Positions 24,840 through 37,205 of a stretch of 64,000 nt of DNA are shown here, piece by piece. The number at the start of each line of letters is the position of its first letter. The stretch's first letter is position 1. The position numbers and the translations under genes were made by a program. Origin of the DNA: Solen grandis (Eukaryota > Mollusca > Bivalvia > Adapedonta > Solenidae); contig CM037777.1 in assembly GCA_021229015.1 (NCBI GenBank), positions 58,844,342 to 58,908,341 on the forward strand, given 5' to 3'. Below the pieces are notes generated by a model, which ran no database searches, had not been told where the DNA came from, and worked only from the letters and a program-made list of their open reading frames with translations.

Positions 24840-25830
24840 GGGTCTTTATTTTGTCAAGTGACCCATAGGGTGGGACCAATTTATACCCAAAAGCCATGTT
24901 AAACAACTTGGTTCAGGTCCAGAAGGTCGTGTTACATACTAAATATCTAAACCATGATCTTGTGGTTTCTGACAAGATCTTTTAAAGATTCTCCAATATA
25001 AGTCTATGTAAAATCAAGTGACCACTGGGGCGGGGCCAATTTTGACCCCAAGGCAATGATTTGAAGACACTTTGTAGATGTCTATAAAGCCATGTTACAC
25101 ACCAAATATCTAAATTCAAGGCATTGCGGTTTCTGACAAGAAGATTTTTCTAGATTTTCCTGTATAAGCCTATGTGAAATAATGTGACCTCTTGGACGAG
25201 GCTAACTGTGACCCCAGTGTCATGATTTGAACAAACTTGGTAGAGGTCCACTAGACAATGCTACACACCAAATATCTAAATTTCGGACCTTGTGGTTTCT
25301 GACAAGATTTTTTCTATATTTTCCTATATAAGCCTATGTAAAATCAAGTGACCTCTGCGTGGGGCCAATTTTGACCTCAGGGCCATGATTTGATCAAACT
25401 TGGTAGATGTCTATAAGGCCATGTTACACACCAAATATTTAAACTCCAGGCCTTGTGGTTTCATTATGAGAACATTATTTTTAAATTTTCTTATATAAGA
25501 CTATGTAAAATAAAGTGACCCCTTGGGCGGTGCCAATTTTGACCCCAGGTTCATGATTAAAATAAAGTTGGTAGATGTCCAATAGACAATGCTACACACA
25601 AAATATCTAAGCTCTAGGCCCTGCAGTTTTACAGAAGAAGATTTCCAAAGATTGCATATTTAATATCTATTTTTAACTCCTGTGGCCTACTTTTTCAACC
25701 AATCAACATGCATGATAATCATTGATCGAGCATTATGCTCGTTGAGCGAGCATGATGCTCACTGAACAATCGTCCGACCCAGCATCATGCTCATTTCATT
25801 GAGCATGATGCTTGATCGGCAATAAAGGTC
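24840..25830 (+). repeat. ~165-bp tandem array flanked by GAGCATGATGCTC palindromes (contig 2)
   Basis: Five units start near 24860, 25018, 25184, 25349 and 25515, each with GTGACC, GGGCCAATTTTGACC and CCATGTTACACACCAAATAT. Palindromes GAGCATCATGCTC (24806) and several GAGCATGATGCTC forms (25722-25815) bound the array, suggesting it is one element. Confidence 0.7.
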
Positions 25831-25992
25831 ATAATTGTTGGTACTGGTTGTCACGCCTCCCGTAGGGGATAGCGCCAAATCGAAAGCAGAGCGATATCAC
25901 AAAATTGTGAACTAGCTAGATTAATTGGTATTGCCAAGTATCAAAGAATCACCATTGAACAATATATTTACTTCATGACTATCCTAAAATTT

Positions 25993-27610
25993 ATACAAGA
26001 GGGCCATAGAGGCCCTTGATCGCTCACTTGGATATAGGGTTACTCAAGGAACATCTGTACTAAATCATTTTGAAATTTGGCCAGTAGTTTTGAAGGAGAT
26101 AATTTCATATTTCCTTTCTTTCCGTTGTGACGGCAAACAGAGTTCTATATGGATCAAGTTCATTTAAGCAACTTCTGTAAAGGTTCACCCAAGGATCATC
26201 CCTGCCAAGTTTAATCAAATTTTGTCTAGTGGTTTCAGGAGATGCTGTTTAAAGTTTTCTCTCTATATATTTAGTTCAAATTAGCCCTGCCCCTGGTGGC
26301 CATGTTTTTTTTTTACAGATCTGAATAATTTTAGCAATCTTGGTAGAGGGGTTACCCAAAGAACACCAGTCCTGTACTTAAATATTTTGAAATCTGGCCA
26401 GTAGTATTGAGGGAGATGATTTTTAATGAAGTTTTCATTTTTTTTTCTTTCTGTTGTCATGGCAACCAGAGTTCTATATGGATCAAGTTTATTTTAGCAA
26501 CTTTTGTGAAGGTTCACCCAAGGATCTTCCCTGCCAAGTTTTATTAAATTCTATCCAGCGGTTTTAGAGAAGATGTCGTTTAAATTTTACACTATACATG
26601 TATACATATAAGGCAAATTAGTTCCCGCCCCTGGCGGCCATGTTTTCTTACGGATCGGAATAATTTTAACAATCTTGGTAGAGGGTTACCCAAGGAATAT
26701 CTGTACTAAAACATTTTGAAATCTGGCCAGTAGTTTTGAAGAAGATGATTTTTAAAGTTTTCATATTTTTTAGTCTTTTTGTTGCCATGACAACCAGATT
26801 TCTACATAGTTCATGTTCATTTTAGCAACTTTCGTGAAGGTTCAACCAAGGATCATCCCCGCCAAATTTAATCAAATTCTGTCCATCAGTTTCAGAGGAG
26901 ATGTCGTTTAATTTTTTCATTATATACATATAAGGCAAATTAGCCCTGCCCCTGGCGGCCATGTTTTTTTTTTTACAGATCTGAATAATCTTAGCAATCT
27001 TGGTAGAGGTTTACCAAAGAAACCTCTGTACTAAAACATTTTGAAATCTGGCAGTAGTTTTTAAGGAAATGATTTTGAAAGTTTTCTTTTTTTTCTGTTG
27101 CCATGGCAACCAGAGTTCTACATGGATCAAGTTTATTTTTGCAACTTTTGTGAAGGTTCACACAAGGATCATCCTGCTAAGTTTAATCAAATTCTGTCCA
27201 GCAGTTTCAGAAGAGATGTCGTTTAAAGTTTTCATTATATACATATAAGGCAAATTAGCTCCGCCCCTGACGGCCAGGATTTTTACAGATCCGAATAATT
27301 TTAGCAATCTTGGCAGAGAGTATGCCAAGGAACATCTGTACTAAAATATTTAGAAATCTGGCCAGTAGTTTTGAGGGAGATGATTTTTTAAGTTTTTGTG
27401 TTTCTTCATTGCCATGGTAACCAGAGTTCTACATGGATCAAGTTTATCTTAGCAACTTTTGTGGAGGTTCACCCAATGAACATCCCTGCCAAGTTTAATC
27501 AAATTCTGTTGAGCAGTTTCAGAGGAGGTGTCGTTTAAAGCAAATTGTTGGCGACGGACGGCGGACGCAGGGTGATCACAAAAGCGCATCTTGAGCACGT
27601 TGTGATCCAT
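25993..27610 (+). mobile_element. ~325-bp tandem array element, ACAAGAG left end (contig 2)
   Basis: Left end ACAAGAG followed by the hairpin GGGCC-ATAGA-GGCCC. About five units of ~325 bp contain GTTGCCATGGCAACCAGAG and GGCAAATTAGCCCTGCCCC. The right end has GGCGACGGACGGCGGACGC, CAGGGTGATCAC and a degenerate GAGCACGTTGTG hairpin. Non-coding. Confidence 0.7.
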
Positions 27611-28631
27611 CAATAAATAAGGAGGTAACGCAAATCATGCTCATGCTGGTGAACCTCTGCGCCAAGTTATATCAAAATCGATATCCCATCGATAAGGGAC
27701 AAAGTTATGGACCCGACAAAATACCCCTTTTTTTTAATTTGACCTCTACGTGTGACTTTGACCTTGGAACTACTGACCTGCTAGTGAACCTTTGTGCCAA
27801 GCAATTTCAAAATCCATCGATAAATGACCAAGTTATGGACAGTATATATATGCAGTATTTGGGATATGGCGTCAACATTTACCTTATCATATAAAAATTA
27901 AATTAAATTAAATGCAATAAATTACCATCTTAAGATAAAAAAAAAAACTAGATCCAACATATTTAAGGAAAATATAGATCTAACACTTAATGTTCCTTTT
28001 AAGAAATAATAATAAAAAAGTAAAAAATACTTTTTTTTTTTTAATCAACTGAATCAAAATAAACAAAATCATACATTAATATTAAGATCATTCACTCTCC
28101 CTCAATATGATATTTTTTTTACTTTTTCAATGTTATGTGAAATAAAAAAAATATATATAGATGGATCCGTAACCTATATGTATTCGTCCTTCTATATTAC
28201 ATACTGGAGGACACGCCTTTCAAACGGTGCATTGGTAAAATGAACCCACTAACAATTATCCTACCTATATATTTTCACATCTATTCTATATATTGTTGCA
28301 AGGGCTCAATATAAGGACATAGTCACCCAATACGTGCTATGTAATCCTTCATGTGATATTTATTTTATTACACCGAATATCTCAATCAAGTAAATCAACC
28401 AGAGAAATTAATGAAGGACAACTTCGCGTATTTGGAAAAACCCATCGATCTTTTTTTAGGTCTGCGTCACTTCTTTCATTCATCTTTCAAGTTACCTTTT
28501 TAATGCCGCCATCCGTCCCCTTTGCATCGATCGCCTGTCCTTAAAATGTCTGCCTAATTGGGAGTGCAAGGGAGTGTGTAGAAAAGGAAAGTGTTGAGTT
28601 TGAAGCTCTATCAATTAATAAGTAAGACCCA

Positions 28632-29214
28632 CATATACTATACCGGGGGCCTCGAATCTCGCGGTAATAACACTTTAACGATGAATAAATTATGAAAAAC
28701 AACTTATCAAATCTAATTGTCTTCAAAAACTGTGACTTTCATCTAATTTCTTCAAAATAACACATTTGTACAACAAAGACATCACTCAATAATAGTTTAA
28801 TTAGGTCACCAATTGTCATACTGTGGCAGCCATTTGTAATCAGGGGAGGCTATTAAACTCGCGGTAGACTGGTATACAAGGCCAATTTTAATTGAAAATA
28901 ACTAGATTAGATAGTAATGATGGAAAAATTAGTGGTTTCACAGTCTAATCAATTTGTATAAAATATAGTACTTCAAATCTCAGTTTGACAGTTCAAAATT
29001 TTGACAGACGACGGATGTCAATGTGAAGGATTTAGGTTATTTTAGGAATTTTAAATTAATGCTGTTTTTAGATAAAATGTTAAAATTATATTTTTGGAAA
29101 ATTTTTTTTAAAGTGAAGAAATTGGGTCACGATTGTTTATGTTTACAAAGGCTAGGGGCGCTTTTCTAAATACCGCGAGTTTAGTGATACCGCGAGATTA
29201 ATGGCCCCGAGTAT
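28632..29214. mobile_element. MITE-like element with ~30-bp terminal inverted repeats
   Basis: The left end GGGGGCC...AATCTCGCGGTA (28643-28667) is matched by the inverted right end, which read back gives CGGGGCCATTAATCTCGCGG (29184-29210). The contig 3 counterpart has unrelated sequence (about 51450-51978) between the same flanks, so this interval differs between the two versions. Confidence 0.55.
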
Positions 29215-30222
29215 ACTAGGAAGTGTGTGTTGTTGTTTGGTTTTCCTCTTAATATCTGTATTATGTCTGCTCGACAAGACCGTACAAAAAGTAAAATCTA
29301 TATCTGTATATAGTTCGATTAGGAATATGTGAACATACGTTTTTACTTTTATGGTAATCTTAATCTCATAAAGCTTACTTACTTGACAGAGACACTTTAT
29401 TGTCAACTCAAATCATTCAAGAGGGCTTGCAATCTATAAATAGAAACTGACGTCACTAGCAATCTCACCGCCGTATGTGTGTATGTATGTTACAGTGTAT
29501 ATATATTTTCAAAGATATAACTGACGCAATAAAATTTGATTTCAGCAGTGTCATTGTAGATTAAGCATAGAAATAAGAAATTAACCTCCTACTTTCATTT
29601 TCACCTAAGAATTATACATGGACAAAGTGTAAATGGCGGCCCTAACTACCTGCCCGGCGATCTCAGAAAAAAATAGTCATTTTTATATTGTCTTAATTCA
29701 TATAATTCCTAATGTATACAGAAACTTTACATATGTTTAGAAAGATTAGGTATTAGTTTTTGATAATTTGTTATCATATATTTTCAGATTTTATTTTCCG
29801 AAAAAAGTTTGTTTAATACGGTTTGAAAGTATTTCGGCCTGTATAACCATTCAATAAGAAAAAAATTGCAAAAAAATCTTTTAAGTTAAATCTATTTTAT
29901 TTCATGAATGTATGCGATTTATTGAAATTAAATGACTGATTATTGTAACGTCAACGGTCTCAAAGGCGCTCGAGCGGCACTGATAAGGCGTCCCCCCCCC
30001 ACTCCCCCATGTAGATTGTGCTCATAGGTCGGGAAATTCTGGCCAAGTCAGTGTTGCCTAATTGAAAAGTATGTGTAAGTCTAAAAGTGCTATGGTTTTG
30101 TTTCACAAGAGAGATTAGTCATTATAAATTATTGTTGGAAACTTTAAAGCAAGAGGATATTTATTTTTTTCTTACCTTTTCTTTCTTACCTTTTCTGGTC
30201 ATTATTATATCTTAGTATTAAA

Positions 30223-31678
30223 AACTAGAACTATCACTAAATGTGATTAATACCCCCGCAATACTGCTTTAGAAATGATGAAGTTATTAGGATTACTTCA
30301 CTTCCTCTTATTGCGCTTGACTATTGTATGTAAGTGCAAGGGCAATACCTCTATACATATTACAGATAGAGTTATGGTTCTTGTGCATTGCACTTCCTCT
30401 TATTGTGCTTGACCATTGTATGAAATTGTTTTAAATTCCAACCAGTAGTCTTAAAGTTAAGCTCCGGACAAGGAAAAGTAACAAAGGGCAATAACTCTGT
30501 AATTACAATAGATAGAGTTATGGTTCTTGTGCACTGCACTTCCTGTTATTATGTTTGACAATTGTATGAAATTGTTTTGAATTCCAACCAGTTCTTTTCA
30601 AGTTATACTCTGGACAAGGAAAAGTAACTAAGGGCAATAACTCTGTAATTCCTATAGATAGAGTTATGGTTCTTGTGCACTGCACTTCCTCATATTGTGT
30701 TGACCATTGTATGAAATTGTTTTGAAATCCAACCAGTAGTTTACAAGTTATACTCTGGACAAGGAAAAGTAACAAAGGGCAATAACTCTGTAATTCCTAA
30801 AGATAGAGTTATGGTTCTTGTGCACTGCACTTCCTCTCATTGTGCTTGACCATTGTATGAAATTGTTTTGAAATCCAATCAGTACTTTACAATTATACTT
30901 CGGACAAGGAAAAAATACAAAGGGCAATAACTCTGTAATTACTCTAGATATAGTTATGGTTCTTGTGCACTGCACTTCCTCATATTGTGGTTGACCATTG
31001 TATGACATTGTTTTGAAATCCAACTTGTACTTTTCAAGTTATGCTCCGGACAAGGAAAAGTAACAAAGGGCAATAATTCTTTAATTCCTATAGATAGAGT
31101 TATGGTTCTTGTGCACTGCACTTCCTCTCATTGTGCTTGACCATTGTATGAAATTGTTTTGAAATCCAATCAGTACTTTACAAGTTATACTCCGGACAAG
31201 GAAAAATACAAAGGGCAATAACTCTGTAATAAGTCAAGATGGAGTTATGGTTCTTGTGCACTGCACTTCCTCATATTGTGGTTGACCATTGTATGAAATT
31301 GTTTTGAAATCCAACTTGTACTTTTCAAGTTATGCTCCGGACAAGGAAAAAAGGGAATAACTCTGTAATATCAGATGAGTTATGGTTCTTGTGCACTGCA
31401 CTTCCTCTATTGTGGTTGACCATTGATGAAATTGTTTTGAAATCCAACTTGTACTTTTCAAGTTATGCTCCGGACAAGGAAAAGTAACAAAAAAAGGAGT
31501 TATGGTTCTTACTGCACTTCCTTGTGCTTATCTTGATAAGTTGTTTGAACCAATTTGGTTTTAACAAGGAAAATCAACGGACCGCTGGACCGACCGACCA
31601 ACCGACCGACCGACCACCGGGTGACTCCTATATACCCCCCCCCCCCCCCCCAAACTTCGTTTCGGGGGTATAATTAAA
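30223..31678 (+). mobile_element. Helitron-like element, 145-bp array, about nine units, independent insertion
   Basis: Same left end (AACTAGAACTATCAC) and right end (GGGGGTATAATTAAA) as the elements at 5495 and 17961, but different flanks, which define the element boundaries. Later units become shorter and more degenerate towards 31500. The right hairpin pairs TATACCCCC with GGGGGTATA around AAACTTCGTTT. Confidence 0.75.
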
Positions 31679-31689
31679 GATCTAAGTAA

Positions 31690-32385
31690 TTCAAGAACAC
31701 AAATGTTTGGTCAGAATTTTCCCATTTTCACGCACAACATATTAGATTGGGGAGATTGGGGAGAAAGACTTGCTTAACATATTAGATAGGAGGGGAAAGC
31801 TGACTTGACCAGAATATCCCCCACCTACACTATATATGACAAGGGGAGAAAACTGATTAGGTCAGAATTTCCCCCACCTCAACGCATGATCTATATGACG
31901 GGGGAGGGGGGTGTAGGCCTTCGTGCACAATCTACAAGATAGGGGTGGGGGGAACTGGCTATTCCAGAAATTTCCCAAATGACAGAGGGGGGGGGGGGGG
32001 GGGGGGGGGGACTGACTAGGCCAGAATTTCCCCACTTCACGAACAATCTACATAATACAGGGGGGTGGGGTGGGGGGTTGACTAGGCCAGAATTTCCCCC
32101 ACCTACACTATATATGACAAGGGGAGAAAACTGATTAGGTCAGAATTTCCCCCACCGTAACGCATAATCTATATGACAGGGGGTGGGAGGGTAGGCCAGA
32201 ATCGCCCCACCTTCACGCACAATATATTAGATAGGGTGGGGGGGACTGACTAGACCAGAATTTCCCCACCTTCAAAACCTTAAAGAAAGAGGGGGGAAAA
32301 CTGACTTGATGGGGAAAAACTTGACAAGTCAGTTTCTCCGCCGGGGAAAAATGACTGGGGGGGGGGGGGGCGGGGTCTGGGCGGT
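31690..32385 (+). repeat. G-rich degenerate tandem repeat with CCAGAATTTCCCC motif
   Basis: About eight or nine units of 70-90 bp pair a G-run (31987-32010, 32058-32077, 32355-32370) with GACTGACTAGGCCAGAATTT. It ends in ACTGGGG and a GGTTACAC-like junction also seen at 55087-55105. Long G-runs could form quadruplexes. Confidence 0.75.
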
Positions 32386-32560
32386 TACACCGGTAGTGTA
32401 GTTGGGACCCTTGGGTCCTGACCCAGGTGGAGGATGTAGCTTTGGACCAATCATTGTTGATGTAGACTAAATATTCTCTCCGTTTCATCTCAAACTGATC
32501 TATCTGTCCATACGGGTTAACCAACAACTTCAAGAAGTGGCCAGTTACGTAAAACTGCAT
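32386..32560 (-). CDS. Unexplained coding-like segment, unknown protein
   Basis: The minus-strand frame reads MQFYVTGHFLKLLVNPYG, QIDQFEMKRREYLVYIN, NDWSKATSSTWVRTQGS, QLHYRC. It has balanced amino-acid composition and no low complexity, unlike most frames here, and looks like a genuine exon of a conserved protein. It ends where the G-rich CTGACTGG repeat begins (about 32385), so the frame beyond that point is repeat. It occurs once in the window (contig 2 only). No domain is recognised. A first exon starting at this Met, or an internal exon truncated by the repeat insertion, would both fit. Confidence 0.35.
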
Positions 32561-32569
32561 TTTATTAGG

Positions 32570-35040
32570 AACAGAATCGAAAAAAATCTTCGAAATGTTA
32601 ATGGAAGTGTAATAAGCAGTGATTATGAAGATCTATTTGTGTTGTTACGTGTATTTTGTATTTAAAAAAACAACAACAAATAAACAAACAAACAAAAAAC
32701 AAATAACAAACTTTGAGATATGATTTGAAATGTTCAGTTGTCTCCATATTACTTTTGTGTTTTCTTTATCTTATTGTTATAATCGTTTTGTGCATTATTC
32801 ATGAAACATATATAATGCATCTTACGGAAAGTTTTATACAGTCTGTTCTAATTTCAGATTTGATTTTTTTTCTATTCCAATTTGATTTTCTATTAGATTT
32901 TTTCATTGTATTGTTTAAGAAACTACATTTTACTTGCAATTGATAATGATCTCATTAGATGACAACTTTTTTTTAATTGAATGCATAATCCAAACTCATG
33001 GAATTATGAAAAATCTAGATGGACGTTTAGAAATTCTTTTGAGTGTATGCTACTTTTGTATTCCTTGTCAGTATGCACGCTGTACAATAGTATCTCAGTT
33101 TATTGTCCTGTTTTATTGTAAGTAATATCTAGTCTAGTAGAGAACATGTTTTGTAGACACAGTGATGTGTGTATGTAAAACTGGAATGGATACAAGTCAT
33201 TTGAATTATGATCAAGGATCAAATGATTTTCTGCGAATGTTCGTTGTTATATGAATATATTCCAGTGTTTGCCTGGGGATATGCAAAACAGTACTCGGTT
33301 TTGTTGTAAAATATCGTTTGTGAAATTGTGAATGATACCATGTTATTGTCTGGCCATAAGTTGCTTTCTGTTGTTTTAATTCACTGTGAGAGATTACTCT
33401 GCATATTGAGATGTCGCATATAAATGTTAATCATGTGTAAAAGACATATGCTGTTTAATTTTACCTGTTTGGCCAACAGATAAATACAGTGGTCACGCGA
33501 TTACTCGAGGTCGGACGGGATCTGCAAAAAAATCGAAGATTCGCCGTATTTGAGTAATCATTTATATGACACAATTCAATACATTTATTTATTTGTTTTT
33601 ATTGATACCTTAACGTTGTCTTTTCATTAATTATTTTTTTTTACGTTTAGCCTTTAATAGTACTTTTTTAAACATAGAATACAAAAATAACACGATCATA
33701 GCTTTCATTGTGTTTTCCTAATGAAACCGTTGCTATCAGATTTGAGAATATGCTAAAAACATATATGTCTCTTATACAGCATAATTAACAACTACTGGTG
33801 ACATCCATTCACTTCACACTTAAAAGTCTTCCCATGGGAAGGATTTATTGTCAAGTATTAATTTATTTGGGGAAATTTTCACTGACTAGAGAGGGAAAAT
33901 ATATTATCTAGAGGGGGAATGGGTCCCGGCCCCATATTCAGCAAAAAGATGACCCTGGCCTCGCAGTAGATTTAAATTTGAAAATTGAAATCGTTCCAGT
34001 GCAGCATATATGTAGATGTTTGTATAGATGTGCTATGGCATGTAAAGTTCTGTCATTGATGGGAATTTTCTGAAATTATGAACAATTTATTTATTTCCCA
34101 TGATAATATGAACTTCTTTACAGTTTGATTTTCGTCAGAAATTTTGGTTAAGTCACGTGCCCTTAGGTTAAGCCTAAATCAGCGTTCACTCTATACCTCA
34201 AACTTAAGGAATGCACTGGAAGGAACTTTTCGTAGGCTAAAACTTGTTTTATTGAATGGTTATACAGGAAAAAATACCTCAGGGCCGTAAATTCGGTAGT
34301 GCATTTTCAGCGCAAGCATCTCCCTCGTGGGCAGAAGTATTTGATGTCATCTGAGTAGCAAGTGGCTTGGGGATTGGAATCGTGCTACAACCAAAGTGAA
34401 CTATCTTTTCACGAGGATTATATAATAAAGTGCAGAGCTCGAATAAGTCATGTCGTGGTGGTGTCCTGAATGTTGTGTAAACAATATTTCTGAAAATTGG
34501 CTCCGTGAAAATTGCAGTCAGTGATGGGACTTTTGTATAAATATTTTTTTAAATCGTTGTTATTCGTTGTATGAATAAAGTTATGAAGTTTGGTATTTTG
34601 TTTTATGTGCTTACTCCCCATTGATAATGTGTGAACATTTGACATGTGTCTATCAATGTAATATATACGAATATCCACATTGAACAAAGAGAGAGAGAGG
34701 GGGTGGGGGGGGGGGGGGGGGGGAGAGATACATAATCGTAAAAATATCATATTGGAAAAATATAAATATAATATAATAATGCGTATTTTCTCTGTAAGCT
34801 GAATACAGACTTCACTATAGATCGATGTTTAAATCGAGTCAATACACATCGTCATTTGGATTCCACTTTAGAACTATGGTTATTTTCAAACATAACCAAT
34901 CAAGACGAGCGTTACATTAGTACCGTTTAACCACCCCTCTTAAGAAAGTTATATAGAAGAAAACGTGATCTGAAAACGTCATTTACAAAACACGTTTAAA
35001 ATATTTAGGATGAATTAATATAATTAAGAGGTTTTAATTT
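32570..35040. other. AT-rich single-copy stretch, no gene supported
   Basis: Present only in contig 2. Contains short open frames of low complexity (32713-32943, 32934-33125), a poly-G/GA run (34690-34727), and nothing with recognisable motifs or paired splice sites. Confidence 0.5.
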
Positions 35041-35042
35041 AC

Positions 35043-35430
35043 TTTTTAGCTCACCAGAGCACAACGTGCTACCTTGAGCTATTGCGATCACGGTCATCAC
35101 CCTGCGTCCGTCGTCGTGTGTCGTTAACACTTTGCTTTAAAAGACATCTCCGAAATCGCTACTTGGCATGAATTATCCACAAAAAATGCTAAGAGAGGGA
35201 AAAATTAGGTAACCATTTGTGAAATTAAAATTTGACCATTGTTTTCAGAGAAGATAATGAGTTCTGCATAGATCAAGTATACTTTAGCATTTTTGTGGAT
35301 GTTCACTCAAGGATGATTCATGCCAAATTTCATCAGTTTGTACCCAGGGGCTTCAGAGGAAATATCTTATACAGCAAACTGTTGACGACGGACGGTGATC
35401 ACAATATATTGTGCTCTGGTTAGCTAAAAA
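35043..35430. mobile_element. Palindromic element made of two inverted array-family right ends
   Basis: It starts TTAGCTCACCAGAGCACAAC and ends TTGTGCTCTGGTTAGCTAAA. Inside, CACCCTGCGTCCGTCGTCG on the left mirrors GTTGACGACGGACGGTGATC on the right. Both halves are the right end of the family with the GAGCAC hairpin, tail to tail around a single unit of GTTCACTCAAGGATGATTCA. Confidence 0.65.
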
Positions 35431-35795
35431 TGAGTCCTATAGATGGTTGACTAGTGTCCTTATTTAGTCTGTATAGAAACTTTGAAATTGTTTGTATCTG
35501 AAATCATTATCAAGGTTAAACTGAGTTGTTTAATTATGGCAAAGAAAAAAAATCATTGTTTGATATATCGTTTAATGTTAATAAATTAATACTTATCAAG
35601 GTCATAAATTTGAGCATGAATATTCATGAGGTAAAGAGTTAAACTGAAAGATAAAATACTAACTGGTACACAATGTAGGAGCAAGGAACCATTTTACAAT
35701 AACCTAAATCCCTACCCCTAGATGTATATTTCTATTCAAAAGTTAGGGCTATAAAGAAAAAAACTGAAGATTCTCAGCAATTCGGGAAACATTAA

Positions 35796-36028
35796 CCCTT
35801 TCCCTCATAGAGAAAACCATGAAAAGACCTATGCGAACAACATAAAACCAGATCAGCCTGCGAGTAACTTCAGGCTGATCAGGTTTTATGCTGTTCGCTG
35901 CTCCTCAGTGGTCTGGAAATGAGGACTTTATAATTAAATTTGATAAGGTTTAACTGTGGTTCTCTGCAGATCAGGCTTTATGTGATACCTATTGAGTGTG
36001 TCAGAATGCGTCTATATGAGGGAAAGGG
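35796..36028. mobile_element. piggyBac-like MITE, 233 bp (contig 2)
   Basis: Termini CCCTTTCCCTCAT and ATGAGGGAAAGGG are flanked by TTAA on both sides (35792-35795, 36029-36032), the target site of piggyBac-type transposons. Internal palindrome: ACCAGATCAGCCTG and CAGGCTGATCAGGTTT-like arms. No coding capacity. Confidence 0.75.
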
Positions 36029-36400
36029 TTAAATAGTGGACAATAAAACATAACAACACGTGCCCTGTAGTGGACAATAAAACAAAACAACACGTGCTCT
36101 GTAAGTATAAACTTTTTTTATTGATACTCAGCTTCTACTGATTACAAAGCACTAAACAACAAATAAGAAACAAACAAGTCATATGTCCATGTTGAAGTTA
36201 AAATGTTAAAAAAGTCATGTACATAGAAATATAACCACATATAAGCACACTTTCAATATACAATGGTAGATGACAGATGCTGTTTAAAGTGTTAGTTATG
36301 TTGAGTGAATGGTCAAATGTATGTAAAGTGGGACTGTTGAGTGGTATTTGGTGGTTGAGTGACTATGCTGGATAATATGGACAAATATGTTGAGGGTCAG

Positions 36401-36500
36401 NNNNNNNNNNNNNNNNNNNNNNNNNNNNNNNNNNNNNNNNNNNNNNNNNNNNNNNNNNNNNNNNNNNNNNNNNNNNNNNNNNNNNNNNNNNNNNNNNNNN
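36401..36500. other. Assembly gap, 100 N
   Basis: Exactly 100 N. The base before the gap matches 55820 in contig 3; the first base after it matches 19389 in contig 2. The two contigs therefore overlap rather than abut. Confidence 0.99.
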
Positions 36501-37205
36501 CTTTCACTTTAAAATGTACTAATGATACTTATATTCAGTGGTTGCAAACAAGAATATTATATAGAATACTAGGTACTTATTCTCTTCTTTATAAAATGAA
36601 AATAAAAGAAAACACATTAAACCAATAATAGAGTATTTGATTGATAAAATCAATAAACATTGACAAATCGTTTGTGATATTATGATCTGGAGAAACAGAC
36701 AAAAAATATGATTTAGTGTTTTTACAAATGAAAAAAAAAAATACTTCAGCAAGATGAAAAATGTGATACCAACCATATGGTCTTAAATAAAACTTCAGAC
36801 TAGCAATAGACATTTTTAAAAATACTAAATACACCGAAGCTGAAAATATAAGATGGACAATTAAAAGAGTTTTAAAAAAAAAATTATAATTTATATTTAT
36901 TACCATACTTTTACTTAATAGAGAAACTATAAAGTATTTTTTTTTTTTTTCTCAACATAATAATTTAGTGAATAATATATGAAAAAAAAGGTTGCTTAGC
37001 AGTATTTATTACTTATGTATGTACAATGTTGTCATCACTACTAAAGATAAATTTAATGCATTAGTAAATTTACATGATGTTATTTTCAAATTATATACAA
37101 GCTGGGGGCCCCCCCGCCGGGGAAAAAAAAAAAAAAAAAAATTATTTTTTTCTTTATTGTCATAAAATGTTAAACTCAAAAAAAAAAAAAAAAAAAAAAA
37201 AAACA
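36501..37205 (+). mobile_element. LINE 3' remnant, contig 3 first copy
   Basis: Starts at the gap with FTLKCTNDTYIQWLQTRILY, RILGT and continues with the degenerate C-terminal domain. It is shortened: the GTAAGGTAGTCAGTGG block is missing and an odd GGGGGCCCCCCCGCCGGGG join followed by A-runs (37121-37141, 37179-37203) replaces it. Confidence 0.65.

Larger units (their letters stand above)
19389..36400. repeat. Part of contig 2 collinear with 36501-55820
   Basis: Anchors in order: the LINE end (19389/36501 and 40360), TAZ1 exons (22349-23301/45014-45973), the ~165 bp array (24840/47500), the ~325 bp array (25990/48640), the GTGTGTTG region (29225/51987), the piggyBac-like MITE (35796/55200) and the contig end (36400/55820). 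Sequence between 29860 and 35750 is mostly different from 52600-55130, with separate transposon insertions on each side. Confidence 0.85.

Noticed and set aside
22275..27610. CRISPR-like regularly spaced repeats
   Set aside because: Units of 145-325 bp are directly adjacent, with no short repeat/unique spacer alternation, and the DNA is animal.
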